In this document: in pieces, positions 23,800 through 35,964 of the stretch | How the letters are laid out: each line of letters starts with the position of its first letter | Position numbering within the stretch: position 1 is the first letter of the stretch | Assembly (NCBI GenBank): GCA_950295325.1 | Contig: OX485806.1 | Coordinates: forward strand, 21,204,001 to 21,268,000 | DNA length: 64,000 bases | From: Polytrichum commune | Lineage: Eukaryota > Streptophyta > Polytrichopsida > Polytrichales > Polytrichaceae | Reading direction: 5' to 3' | Made by a program: the position numbers and the translations under genes | The notes under the pieces: generated by a model | Database searches by the model: none | The model's input: only the letters and a program-made list of their open reading frames with translations | What the model was told of the DNA's origin: nothing

Positions 23800-24767
23800 T
23801 GTGCTCACATTATTCAAATGCCCTGCAGTAATTAAATCCCTACTCAATACCCCTAGTAAGATCCCATTATTAATCCCCAACCTCCTACTGTCTTAATGTG
23901 GCAACCCCCCTCTAGTACTTAAGCTTCGGTGCCGAGTGCCGATGCCCTGTGTGATTCCTCGCCATACTCCGCTGCACCCCTCCAACGTGGCTGCCATGTG
24001 GCCCATCGGCAGCGAGTCCTAGCTCTTCTCTCCTCGGCCAAGGTTGCAACCTCTAACACCTAACCCGAACTAACTGCGCTCCCAGACACTTGTCTGGCTC
24101 CTAGCAGCATTCTCCTAATCCTCGGCACTTTCTTGGTTCCTCCCGGCAACAGCAATGTTGCGACTGATTCACCCTACTAGCAGCAACAAGGGCGACAACA
24201 ACCTCGATGTTCAGACCAGAAAAATGCTGACTTGAGACCCGGCCCCTGATGGAATCCAGCAGATTCAAATGTAATTCTGTCCCACGGTTAATGCTGCGCA
24301 TTCTAGCATTCCTGCCGCATTGCGATTGACCCACACCAGTGTGCCGAATCTTGAGGTTAGCTCACCCTAGGTGACCTACACGTTTTTGACCCAGATTGTC
24401 CCTGTCGCTTGTCTGTGCGGCGCAACTCCCTTGCCTCTCCAGCGCCGTTTTCACATCACCTCCAGCCTGTATACAGAGGATCCAACCTCGGTGTTGGCGG
24501 TCACTCGAGGCAGTCGCCACATTACCTAGGTTAGCAGCAACCCCCGAATTCTCTAGTTTGAGTCCACTGTGTGCCCTCCTTGATGCTGCCAGGCCTCCGA
24601 AGTATTTGCAGCCATGGGTGATCCCCTTCTCCTACATTGCCGTGGCAGCTTGCACCTCAATCAACCGGGGAACCTCAGTTGACCATGATTCCCTAAGTTT
24701 TGTAATTTCGGCAGGGGCTCCGTCCTTCGGCCTCCGCGTCCAATGCTGGGTAACACCCATTTTCTTC

Positions 24768-24847
<80 letters not shown>

Positions 24848-25230
24848 AGTCTCCTGCCGGGCATTCCCGGGACCCCCTTACCCTGATCCGAAATTCAAGC
24901 GCTTAATCCACACTTTGAGCCCCCCCCCATCCTAAAACAAACACTAACCTAAACCTAAACAAACAATGCTCTTGCCTCAAGCCACTTGAGTTTAAACAAT
25001 TTGAGCTTAAGCATCACCTAAACATAAATGAACTACTTACTTGTTTTCTTTTGGTCATTTTCTCTTTAATCGCACACCACCTCACAACTTAACTCAACTC
25101 GACTTAGTTGTTGAAACTTGAATACTTCCTAGCTTTTAAACTAACTCAAACAAATGCTAATGCTAAGGTTTTAATATGTTTTTTAAGTTAACTTGAAATG
25201 TGGGCACATCATTGGGCTCACACATCTAAG
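23800..25230 (-). mobile_element. LTR-like element, copy C (reverse, tentative)
   Basis: The right end 'gtgggcacatcattgggctcac' resembles the same words near 34990 and, inverted, the start of copies A and B. Reading leftward there is an AT-rich part, then 'cctaaaacaaac', a (GA)n tract (CT on the minus strand) and GC-rich sequence. This is the same order as copies A and D. The kinship to A and B rests on short words only. Confidence 0.35.
24771..24846. repeat. (GA)n microsatellite
   Basis: About 38 GA dinucleotides. The long Arg-Glu and Leu-Ser ORFs over it are artefacts. Confidence 0.95.
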
Positions 25231-26540
25231 TATTCATTAAGGATTCACATATAGGTATATTAGAAGTGTATCATAGGATCCTATGATAGAATTGATGCAA
25301 CCAAAGAGTCCAAATTTTGAAAATATGTCTAGATTTACTTAAATACAACATGCATGTTTCTTCCCATAAAGGTAAGATGGTAGAGGCTCATGTTAGATGC
25401 TAAGTGTAGAAAGAGAGCTCAGCTGTACGGATGAATAATGTTATGGCGATCAAAGTGAAGATGTTCTTTCTTGTTAAGCGATCAATATGGCCCTCCTAAT
25501 CGTGCTCACTATTGGACTATTAGTGATGTTTGTGATTCAAGCACACACTCCAATCTCATCAGACCACATGTCTTGTTGGTTTCCATTTGTAACTACAAAC
25601 CCTACCACACACCACTCAAATATTAGGTGTCCAATCAAGAAGAAAAATCACATAATGTCTAGATGCCTTAACGTAAGTGAACCTAATTTAGTCACTCATC
25701 TTAAACAAACATCTATATTTGAGTGGTATATGATTAGGCGTGGATCTAAGAACATACACCAAAAAGACATGTTTGAAAGAGTTTGGACAATAAAATTAAC
25801 CGTAAAGTCTTCGAAAGGGGATGATGGAGGATGGGTTCCAAACCCTAATTTTGTAGCAGCTAATGCTAAGGGGGTTCGCCGACACAAGTTTAAAATAATC
25901 TGGGCACCGAAGAGGTTCAGCTTCTAATTTGGGAGTTGGAAGTTGGAGTTGGAGGTTGTAGACCTTGTGAGTTTTGAAGCCTGTGGGCAACGGATTTTTA
26001 GGGCCACTTTACACACGAGCCAAGAGCCGTGACCATGAAATTGTAAGAGCCCAAAAGAAAGTGTGTGTAAAGGATGTCGCAAGACACCTCCAAAATCATG
26101 TAGTGTGGTCACGAACCCCCAAGTCTAGTGTGAAGTCATATGTGATCGGGCCCTCAACCAAATGCTATTTCAATAAATTTTTATTCATGCAGGTCCTCAC
26201 ACATGATAAATAAAATAAATTAATGGTTGTGAGTGTTCACAGTGCCATGGTCTCCCGGTTTTGTGTTAGGCCTACCTCCAAGAGGTGGCTTTTGAAAATA
26301 GTCCAAGTGACCATGAAACATGATCCATTTGATGCCATGTAGGAATCCATGTGGACTTTACATCCATCTTGCATTCACATACTCCGTTGGTCCCTCAAGC
26401 GTAGTGTGAAGTAGCGAACTTGGAGCGGCTCCACCTTTTCCACCAATGAGAGTGCTTGGAGTGTAATGGTCACGGGCACTCAGTCTCGTGTGTGAAGTGG
26501 CCCTTAGGAGCCGCAATCAAAGAGCTGGAATTGCAGTAGG
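25231..26540. other. intergenic DNA with decayed dispersed repeat
   Basis: 25690-25790 ('atatttgagtggtatatgatt.ggcgtggatc') resembles 38460-38500, 38610-38660 and 47840-47890, a shared MITE-like family. The ORFs here are not recognisable proteins. Confidence 0.5.
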
Positions 26541-27530
26541 ATGCGTTTAAAGGTAAGCACACGTCCGATACCCTACCTGGTTTAGGCAATGTGTTTGCTG
26601 CTGAACTTAATTGCCGATTTCGGCTTGCTCAAATTAATGTCCAAGTAATGCTGAATTTTCTTCCATTTGTAGGAGTATTGCCTGCTTTGGGCTATGTGTA
26701 TGTTGCCGAACTTACTCATTGAAATGGGCTTGCTTGAACTATCGTAGACATGCTACTAACCGTGCATATTTGGGTTTCAAATGGTTTTCCACAAGGTGGG
26801 TTAAACCTTTTTAATTTTTTTTTTAAAAATTGTAATTAGTAAATGAGATGAGAGTATTGTGGTAAAATGAAATGACAATTGTATTTGAAAAGTTGTAACC
26901 TTTCTACAATCAAGTTCACAACTATATGCATCAATGTGTGATCAATGTGCCATTCACTAACCGTGCATGTTAGGTTTCACTAAAGGAGCTACAAATGTTG
27001 CCCTCTTCTTTGTAGGCATAGGAAATTGATGAGGTTTTGATATTGTCCTTTTGACTTGTGTAGCCATTTTCTTCTCAAGTTGTTGTTGAAATTTTTGCTT
27101 CTTTTTTGGCCATGGCAAGGTCTGCTCTTTTCATCTTCATCAAATTGCTACATCTACACCTTGCTATGTGATTCGACTGAAGGAAACTCCATGATGAGTG
27201 TGAGTTGACAGTGATGTTTTAGGTCATTGGCGCGGTCATGATTGAGTTTGAGAGACATCGGACGGTTGAGATTGCATGTGATATAATTTGACGGCCGAGA
27301 TTATAAGTACACGGTAAGTGACATGGTGGAGTATCGTGACACGCACGGTTAGTAGCATGTCTACGATAATGCCTAAGTAATGTCGAATGTTCCCATTCGT
27401 AGGGGTAGAGCCTAGTTTAGGCGATGTGTCTACTGCCAAACAATTTTGTTGAATTGGGCATGCTCGAATTGATCTCGAATTAATGTTAAATTTTCCCATT
27501 CCTAGGGTAGTGCCTCATGGGATTTGGGCG
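26540..27530. repeat. repeat-rich block with inverted repeat
   Basis: Several units of about 100 bp carry 'ggc.atgtgt.tg.tgccgaa', 'gggc(t/a)tgct(t/c)gaat' and 'ttcccattcctagggg'. A further copy pair lies at 29680-29815. A near-perfect inverted repeat of about 27 bp (ATCGTAGACATGCTACTAAC at about 26741 and its complement at about 27345) spans the block. Confidence 0.6.
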
Positions 27531-29680
27531 AACTAACCCATACACTCGTTCCTTCTTGAATGCCTAAACCAGTGTACAGGTTGTTTCGCCCAAGCCTGCC
27601 TCATGATAGGTATTGAAAATTATTGCACCTCTATTCATAAGGCCCGACAAGACAAGTAAGTAAAAATGTAATATCTTCTCCAAATCCATGGCACTTGAAA
27701 CCTCCATAACCAGACTGTATCAATAATTTCCCCCCATGAGAATATGTATTGGCAAAATCCAATTCGTTATATGATAATTAATTTACCCTCATCATCGTTT
27801 ATTAGCTTTTCATCAACAACTGTTGCAAGCAAAAATACTTATGTGTGCATATTTATGTTTTTCAAAAGGTTATTCCATAAGCACTTCAAGTGAGTCTTGA
27901 CCCTACAAATCAACCCAATGAAGTTATTGCTTTCACTAACAAAACAATGCATCTTTCACTTATGGCAAGTTGATCACAGTTGTTCATAAGGATTTGTGAT
28001 GATAATCATAAAAATTTGTGATAAAAAAGCAACCGGACAGTAAGTTGAAAATGCAATATGATTGCTCAAGTTTGTGAATGTCGGCAATCATCTTTTATTA
28101 CATTGTTTCTAGCTTGTCTCAACAAAAAAAGAAAAAAGAAAAGAAAAGAAAAGAAAAGAAAAGAAATATATATATATGGAAATATGGAAACACGTGCACA
28201 CATGTATATTTATTTTTTCACCATTTCAAGTGAATCTTGACTTGTCAAATCAAAGCCTTTGTTTTTATTGATAATACAATTTATCTTTCACTTGTGTCAA
28301 GGCGATAGATGTTGTTCATAAGGTTTTGTGATGCTTGATACTCACAAAAACTTCAATACTCCAGCCAACCAAACAATAGGTTTAGAATGATAAAATTTGA
28401 TTGCCCATATTTGTGAAGAACTGATTGCAATTAGTTGTAAGAAATCAATATGTTTCATGTTGTACCTGATTTTTGCTAATTGCACCATAATTTGGAGCCT
28501 AGCAAATTTCTCCTCGAGGTAGCAATGACTTGGGATTGAAGTGATTGCAAACATGATGCAAGCTCTGCAAAAACAAGTCTTTGTAAAATTTCTTTTATGT
28601 CAACCTGTTTTGGAACTCTTAGCCCAAAAACAAACACAAAAACTTAACCGAGAAGTTGCGGGGGTTTGGTTACAACACCACGTCCTCTAAAGCTTCATAG
28701 GAGAAAACATAGGAGAAAACATAGCCCATTTTGATTTTGCAAAATCAAAAGTAATCCCAACCAACCTTTATCATTGGCATTTGAGCCAACGTTGATTCAA
28801 ACATTTATGTTATAAATTCATCTTATTGGATCACTAAACCATTGACTTAACTACATCTGCAACAAAACATTTTGTCTTTTCCACATTGTAGTAACTTCAA
28901 CTCAAACCATAATGATTTCTTTCTACGTAGAAGATTAGAAAGAAACAATGAAGAAACCTAGAGAAAGTGCAAATTGGAATTCATCACAAAATGCAGAATG
29001 AGAAGAGGCCTCAATTTCGGATTGCAGAAATGTGGGTCAGTGATGAAAATGGTGTGAATAAAACTACAAGAAGAAGAAAAACTTTTGAAAACCTCCTCAA
29101 AAGTAAGATCTTCACCTATTGAGACAGAATACCGACAAGTTTAAGATACTCCTCCAAATCTTGTCACAAAGTTGTGCTTCCCAAAGTGGTCAACGGCAAA
29201 GAAAGACTACAATAAGGAACACAAAAAAAAATATATATATATATATATGTTTATTTATTTTTGAGTTTCATTATCCAAACTTCAAGAGAGATAATGAAAA
29301 TGAAATTGAATGTCTAGGCATCAAGCTTAAAGCACCAAATGATAGGTCTTGCCACACCGGTGCAAAACCCACAAAACGCAATCCTATGCATGAAATCTTT
29401 GCAAGAAAGAGATGAATCCAAGATCTTGGTGAACTCCACTCCTTGATTTTTCATTGGTGCAAGGTATATGATTTTTCATATCTAGCTCTTTATGTCCATG
29501 GTATTTTACATGTATCACTCACATAATTTTGTGATATTACGTCAGATGATATATTACATATAAACATGGTCTGCACACCTTGAACACCCTATATTATATG
29601 TAATTATTTTACAAATTTTACCCACAATCAATATCTGAAACCTATATTTTATCACACGTAGTTTCTACATTTTTTTGCCA
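27531..29680. other. AT-rich intergenic DNA
   Basis: No gene seen. It includes a (AAAAG)n run at 28124-28166 and a (TA)n run near 29232. Confidence 0.5.
28124..28166. repeat. (AAAAG)n microsatellite
   Basis: About eight AAAAG-type pentamers followed by a short (TA)n. Confidence 0.85.
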
Positions 29681-30465
29681 ATCCCCCTAGTGTAGGCTAT
29701 GTGTATGTTGCCTAATTGGATTCAAGATTTGGGCTTGCTTGTATTGATGCTGAAATAATGCCGAATTATCCCATTCCTAGGGGTAATGCTTGATGTAGGC
29801 TATGTGTTTGACGTCGAAATGGGAATACATGATAATCGATATGTGCATCACCCAATTGACTTTAATGTGTGTGATTGGCTAGGATGTTTATAATGTTCTA
29901 ATGGGCACCAATATGGTTGTATTCAAGCAAATCGATGAGGCTGTGGAGCCTCTCCTCGAGTTAGGGGAAGTGATGTGTCAATTGCAACATTGGATGGAGT
30001 AGACAAAGAAGTCAAATCCAATGAATTCTGGCACTTGCGCTTAGTTTTACACGACGGAATCGCTTGGGAGCACTGCAAATTCAAATACCTGGAGCTTCAT
30101 GAAATTTACTTGACCTTGCATATTGAGCTTGAAATGAGGCTTGCTGTAAGCAAATTGTAGATGAGATAACCATAATTTACAAGTTTTGGACACTTGGTTT
30201 GTGCTTTGTTGGCTATGGCGCACGATGTAAATTGATACTCTTCATGTGTGAATTGATTTAATAAAGTGGGAACTTGTGACCACCTTCCATCTTCAAAACT
30301 TGGCAAATAAGCTTGGAAGTTTATATGCGTGTGTGTTTATCCAGAGTGTATGTCTTCAATGTACTCATTCAACATGGTTGAATGTGTTAGAAATGGATCC
30401 TTACTCCGGCACATTGCTAGGCACCTATGAACACCTCATGTAATATGGTGCGAAATATATTTTCA
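29680..30465. other. repeat copy and intergenic DNA
   Basis: 29680-29815 repeats the motifs of the 26.5-27.5 kb block twice in tandem ('ggctatgtgt.tg', 'cccattcctaggggtaatgc'). The rest shows no gene. Confidence 0.5.
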
Positions 30466-30469
30466 ATAA

Positions 30470-30957
30470 CTTGATATGGATGATGAGGAACTTTTGATGT
30501 GCTTGTCCAAGGATGAAGATTCAATTGTTGTGCAAGGAATGGGAGAAGGTTGTGGTAGCGTAGACCCTTACGAGCAAGAGACCCAAGATCGCGAGAAAGG
30601 AGAAAACCTATAGGCCAAGGTGGAGATTCTACATCTCAACAACATGTTGGGCACTTATCTACGTGAGTTTGAGAAATGTTCTAGAGGAAGGAAGAAGTTA
30701 CCTAATTGATGTTGGTGGTAGTTTGGAGGATGGTGAGAGAGGAATACCAAGTAGAGTATCCTACTAATATATTGGCGGAGAATACTCTCAAATACCGACT
30801 AAGAGACGAGCTGGAGGACAACAAGACTAGAAATGCAAACGAGGAGCACGGTGGGAAGATTGTGCTCCAAAGTGATGAAATCTTGATGAAACTCAAGGTG
30901 TCGGACATACATGCTAGTAGGAATGTCCTCAAGCGACGCCAAGACATACTAGACTAG
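30470..30957 (+). pseudogene. unrecognised coding relic
   Basis: Two adjoining frames have coding-like, Glu/Asp/Lys-rich composition. One reads DDEELLMCLSKDEDSIVV... to about 30612 and resumes after a stop as AKVEILHLNNML. The next (30706-30957) reads MVREEYQVEYPTNIL...LKYRLRDELEDNKTRN and ends VLKRRQDILD. The second half looks like an alpha-helical charged domain. No family was recognised; it may belong to a lost transposon or gene. Confidence 0.35.
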
Positions 30958-31117
30958 GAGATGCTCCTTCTCTGGCATCTGTTGGTACAACTCCAACTCC
31001 CTGGTCTTCTTGCACTCCTATGTCTTCAACTCCTACATCCCAATGTTTAAATGTGGGGAAACCTCTTACAATTTGAGAGTGACTTACCACTCAATCCAAG
31101 AGCATGATCACAGTGAA

Positions 31118-32061
31118 TACCGTAGGTTCATAGCTGGTTCGGCACAAAATAATTCTAAAAATAGACGCCAAAATTTTGGAATATTATTGGCATTTTCTGC
31201 CGAATATAAAATTAATTATTTTTCAAAATTGCCAAAAAATAAGAAATTTTTACTTCACTAGAGTTTTACTTAGAGTGGAAGCATATGTGAATTTTGAAAG
31301 AGAGAAGGTGCTCCTTTTGTAATCAAGCTCACTTACATTAGTCCACAAAGAATATGGGTTAAGAAGTAGCAAGACTCTAGGTGAGGCTTTTCAAATGTGT
31401 TGTACACAAATTTTTGGAGTCCAATTGAGCATAGAAGATGAAGTTTTATAGAATTTTGTCCAACTAACAAAAGTTGAGAAATCAATCCTTCTTCCACCTC
31501 CAACAAGTTTTGTGTCAAAATAAGTCTTTATGCAAAAGATATGGACAAAACATTGCAGCCATGTAAAGATCAAAAAATTAAAATGCGTTCATAACAATTT
31601 TTCGGAGCTCATTTGTGCATAGAAGATCAACTTTTTTAGAATTTTGTTGGTCTAAGAAAATTTTAGAAATCAAGTAATCTTTCACCTCCAAGAAATTTTA
31701 TGTCATTTGAAGACTCTATGCAAAAGTTATGCGTGTTATAAAAATGAAGTCTAACTCGGTGCTTCACCTCAAAGTTTACATATCTCATATGCATTGTTGA
31801 ACACAACTCCACTCTACTTGCATAAAGCACAGAGCATTCTCAACTCTTCACTCACATCTTACTTGTCATTCAATGCAAGAGAGATGTACAAGACATAAGC
31901 TTAAATAGAAAGTTTAAATTGAATTTGAGCCGAATTTTTAAAAATTAAAAGAGAAAATTGCCAAAAATATGAATATACTATTTTTAGGTGCCAAACCTAC
32001 TTTTTGAACTTTAATTAATTATTCGGCTAACATGTGTCGAACCAGCTATGAACCTACGGTA
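31118..32061. mobile_element. 944-bp inverted-repeat element
   Basis: The ends are inverted copies: left TACCGTAGGTTCATAGCTGG, right the complement, the match extending about 28 bp through GTTCG(G/A)CAC and then more weakly. The outermost TA on both sides could be a TA duplication. Inside are two tandem segments (about 31390-31575 and 31590-31745) sharing 'ttt..tagaattttgt' and 'gcatagaagat', but no transposase. It is a non-autonomous DNA element. Confidence 0.7.
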
Positions 32062-32762
32062 ATGTTCTAGAAAATGGAGAGGAGAAGAAAAATAGTCTAC
32101 TGAAAGCTAGATTAGTTTTTGCGAAGATAATCTATTTATGCATCAAAATGGAGCTCAGAGTCATCACCGAGGATGGCATGAAAACCTAAGTGAAGCGATT
32201 ATTGGGTGTGTTGGGCTTGGGGATAAGTGCAAAGATTTGATTTGATTTTAGGTTCATTTGATTTCTTTTTTGTTTGCTTGACTCATTCAATATAGTGTGT
32301 TACATGCTTGTGTTAACTTGAAGTGATTTTATTCCTTGTGCATACTTTATGAGTACTAGTTGATCAAAAAATATTGATGCTTGAGGCTAGAAGTAGAGGT
32401 TGATGCTTGGGGATAATCGTTTGATGCTAGAATGTGTCAATATATAGAATACCAATGAGCGAGATTTGTGTGTGTGTGTGTAACATGAGGTTGCAATTCA
32501 ATGATCATCAAAGCATGCATCACAAAATGAACAATATATTGGCGTAAGTAGTAGTGAACATGATGAAATACTAGGTGCTACTTAATGATCACCACCCCAA
32601 CTGCAAGGATCTTCATTCAATGCATGCTCATCATGTTCGCCAATCAACTCTTTGGAGAAGTCCATGCATCGTTTTTAAAGACGCAAGCTCTCAAAAGTTG
32701 ATTGTACTTGGGCTTGGTACAATCAAGCTGCTCTGAGCCTTAATCCCCCACTCCACACGAAC
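32062..32762. other. intergenic DNA
   Basis: 32064-32190 has coding-like character (VLENGEEKKNSLLKARLVF) and may continue the relic left of the 944-bp element. A short (GT)n run lies near 32466. Otherwise nothing was recognised. Confidence 0.4.
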
Positions 32763-33137
32763 TCAGTAGCCGGCATGCATTTGATTGAAAGCTTGGTGAT
32801 CATAATCATTAGAGCTGGGTGGAACCTCATTCCTCCCAATTTTCCGAATGGTGAACAGATCTTCACCTTTGTAACCAAGACTCTCAAGCAAGTATTCAAA
32901 GTAATTGTTGGTGTGTGGGAAACGCTTTCTCCACTCTTGGTATAGTTGAAAATGCCTCAAAAATGTAACATTGTAAAAGAAACCCGGAAATCCTAGGTTG
33001 ATGTGGATGAATAGACCTTCATGATTCACAATCACATCATTGTTCATACAATACATTTTCTTCCTTCCATTGAACGGCGAACCAATGCGAGTGATGTAGA
33101 ATATTCCATGGCTTAAGGATTTCAACCAAAATTCCAT
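32763..33137 (-). pseudogene. PIF/Harbinger-type transposase fragment
   Basis: 124-residue frame resembling the DDE nuclease domain of plant PIF/Harbinger (HARBI1-like) proteins. It contains VNHEGLFIHINLGFPGF..NVTFLR, then Y.EW, then YLLESLGYKGEDLF, and ends QAFNQMHAGY. Family members usually have D-x-x-G-x-F for the first Asp, a later H-D, and L-G-D-x-G-Y for the second Asp. Here these read N-H-E-G, Y-N and L-E-S-L-G-Y, so catalytic residues are lost. Both termini and the terminal repeats are missing, so it is an inactive relic. Confidence 0.75.
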
Positions 33138-33400
33138 CTATAAGGCCAATGCACCTTCAAAAATGTGGGTTAAGTGAACCAAGCCTATGTCTCTCACCCT
33201 CCTTTGGTGTCAGCCATGAACCCCCACCCTTAAGCGTCGTAATCCAGGTGAGAGGCCATGGCTCACATGCACTCGTGTGATCTCCCTTATTCCTTGAAGT
33301 CAAAATCCCAATGCCATAACAAGATGAATATAAAAACACATGCCTTTATTCAGAGAGCACCAGGTTAAAGTATTTAGAAATACTCCATGCCCTTGTGGTC
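33138..33400. other. intergenic DNA
   Basis: No recognised feature. Confidence 0.4.
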
Positions 33401-35020
33401 ATTGTCACATCATCATCACCCTCACCAATCATCCACACTCCACACTTGAGTTTCATAACACACCATCCTAGCATAACCTAAATTCAATTTCCTAACCTAA
33501 CCACATTCACAATTGTCCAAGCTGGACCCCCTGTAATTCTGTTGCTACGTGGCCCCTTGTGGAAAAGGCTACTGCCTCTCTCTACCGGCTGACAACACTC
33601 TGTTTTTATCCTCCTCACCCAAGCTCGTTGTTCCGGCAGCCTCGTCTCAACCCAATATTCTTCTTCCCCGGCACATTCGGAGCCCAACAACCAGCAGATG
33701 GAAGTCGATGAATTGCAGGCCCTTCAACCAGGAATTGCTGGCCGATTTCCCGTACCGGCACTGAGTTTTCGAACGGCAGTGGTCTCTGACCTTCCCTCCT
33801 GGTCGATCACACACATGTCCAACGACACTGCAATACAACCCTGTAGCGCAACAATTGAAGTAGGGATGAGGATGCGGTTTTGATCAGCTGGTTGTCTCGC
33901 CAGCAGCAGTCACTAGCATTCCCATCAGTGTTGTATGCAACCTCATTCAGCCGCTTAACGTCCTCCTCTTAGCGGCGTAGTCACCTCCTCCCCTGCTGCG
34001 GAGCAGCTGCCTCCTCTGTTTTGTCGATGCAACCTCCCTCTCGGTGTTACTGATCCAATTTTACCTGCCTAAATTTGGGCACAGCTCATATGAAACCATA
34101 GAACCCACAATATGAATCTCAGTGACTGGCCAGCATGTCACACTCCGAAATCTGCATCCAGACGGCAGTTCTCGCGACTGTGGTGAAAATTTGGTCTCAG
34201 GATTCCACTGAGGCATTCTTCGAATGCTTTTCCCTACAATGTGACCTGCACAATTCCCTCCCTATCGCACCAGGGCCTTCCCTCAGTGATGTCCTTCGAG
34301 TTGATGCGCACTCAGTAGTAAAGTGGTTGCTATACTTCCTCAGCGCGTGCGCTGGCATGCTCTTCGCTAACCAAAACCACCTTCGTCCAATGCCAGGCCC
34401 ATGCTGGGATCAGTGCAGCTCTCGGCCCTCGACCCACTTTGCCGTGATTACTGGAGTCGGCAATCAACCTCGTACTCGGCAGTCGTGCATTGAAGCTCCC
34501 AGGTCGGCCCTCACCCCAACCACCAGTTGCACACCAGGCATCTCCCTTCTGAAGCTCAAAATCCGTCAGGGGCTCTGCCCTCCGGCCAGCCTCCCTGGTT
34601 ACTGGGTGTGTGTGAGAGAGAGTGGTCCCAGGCCCGAGGCTTCCAGGCCACTCCCGCTGATCCGAGAAATCCGACGTCGATCCATTTGAGAAGCCCTCCC
34701 CCTCTAAACCACATCACACCCATCCTAAAACAAACAATACTTTGGCCTAATCCTCAATCCTACACACACACTAACCTAAGTCGTGTCCCAACTAACTCTA
34801 AGTCCCTCCTAATAATTAATTAATTCCCCAAACTCAATAATTCTAGCCTCAAGCCCAAGCCACTCCCACATAGCCTCCAAACTTAACTCAAGCCTAAACT
34901 CAAAGTTTCACTCTGTTTATCTTTTTTAATATCCAATATAAATTTAAACCCTAAAGTTTTAGTGTTTTTAAGATTAAGAACACATGTGGGCACCAATTTG
35001 GGCTCACATTTAGCTACACC
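33400..35020 (-). mobile_element. LTR-like element, copy D (reverse, tentative)
   Basis: The right end 'cacatgtgggcaccaatttgggctcac' resembles copy C. Reading leftward the order is AT-rich DNA with 'cccatcctaaaacaaac', a short GA tract near 34612 and then GC-rich DNA to about 33540. The 184-codon plus ORF at 34135-34689 lies in this GC-rich part and has no recognisable domain; I treat it as non-coding. Confidence 0.35.
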
Positions 35021-35427
35021 TTCTCACCACGAAGACCCTCATTGATGCAACTTGCAAGAAAAAGTGCATCATTGCAAATGGATGACTTAGACCAATTCCA
35101 ATGGAAGGAGTCATATGATTTGGCATTGTCAAGTTTCATGCAGAGTATGAAGTGCAAAATACATTGCTCTAGTGATAGCTTTGAAGGTTGTCCACTCACA
35201 ACACAAGCAATGCCAGTGGATCTTGCATTGCACAATACAATAGGAAGAACCAAAAACACAACTCTCCAAACTTTGTAAGGGCGAAACTGGTACTGCTTTT
35301 GAAGCACGAAGCCAATGCATACATGTCATGGAAGATACCGTGTACTTTAACATTTGTATCAACTGATGGGTTACCACCTTCATCAAGGTTGTTTGATTTT
35401 TTAAAAAAATTGCACAATGAGGTACTG
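35021..35427. other. intergenic DNA
   Basis: Overlapping short ORFs on both strands, none with a recognisable domain. Confidence 0.4.
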
Positions 35428-35429
35428 TA

Positions 35430-35962
35430 ATCTTTCGCTTAAGTACGCATCCCGGTTAAGTGCGCAATTTCTTTGATATTCAATGTCAATCTGTTAACAT
35501 TTCGCTGAAATGTGTCAAACAATCATCGTAGTTCATCATACATCTGTTCAACTTCCATTTGAGCATGTGAATAAAGCAATTGGTCACCAATGTCGAGGAC
35601 AGTGTTGTGTAAAGCTTCAAAGCCTTTGAAGTTGGTAGCACTTTTAGATTCAACAAATGTATCAATAGACTAGATTTCATTGCAGTTTGTTCTCCCGATT
35701 GTCCCAAACTTTCTGGATGGCGCCTTCACTGACTTCATACTCCCGCCCCAACGCCCGTTTGCTCAGCGTGTTTGGCTTGCTCAACTTTGCAATGATTTCA
35801 CATCGATGGGCTTCGGTCAAGCTAGTTGCCTCAAGTTTCATCCATTTCCCGTTGCAATTCATTGAATCGGAAAGTCTAGAAAACGATATGAGTAAAGTAC
35901 TGACCTATCAACTAAGTGCGCACCAATGGCGCCGGTTCAAAGTGTGTACTTAAGCGGGAGAT
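35430..35962 (-). mobile_element. pogo-like (Tc1/mariner) element, internally deleted
   Basis: 533-bp element flanked by TA on both sides (35428-35429 and 35963-35964), the target duplication of Tc1/mariner transposons. The terminal inverted repeats share CGCTTAAGTAC followed by related CGGTTAAGTGCGCA/GTGCGCACTTAG text. Between them, on the minus strand, is the transposase relic described separately. The pogo subgroup is known in plants (Lemi1). Confidence 0.75.
35480..35865 (-). pseudogene. pogo/CENP-B-like transposase fragment
   Basis: The N-terminal part (35677-35862) reads LTEAHRCEIIAKLS...LSKRALGREYEVSEGAIQKVW. This is the helix-turn-helix pattern of CENP-B/pogo DNA-binding domains, with S-K-R-x-L-x-x-E-[FY]-x-V-S-x-x-[AT]-I. 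After a stop, a second frame (about 35660-35480) encodes GFEALHNTVLDIGDQLL and a helical segment. The DDE nuclease domain is absent, so it cannot transpose itself. Confidence 0.75.
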
Positions 35963-35964
35963 TA

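Noticed and set aside
24396-24935. 179-codon plus-strand ORF ending in an Arg-Glu repeat
   Set aside because: It reads through a (GA)n microsatellite, shows no domain and lies inside a repeat element.
34135-34689. 184-codon plus-strand ORF
   Set aside because: GC-rich part of a repeat element; composition and lack of any recognisable domain suggest chance.
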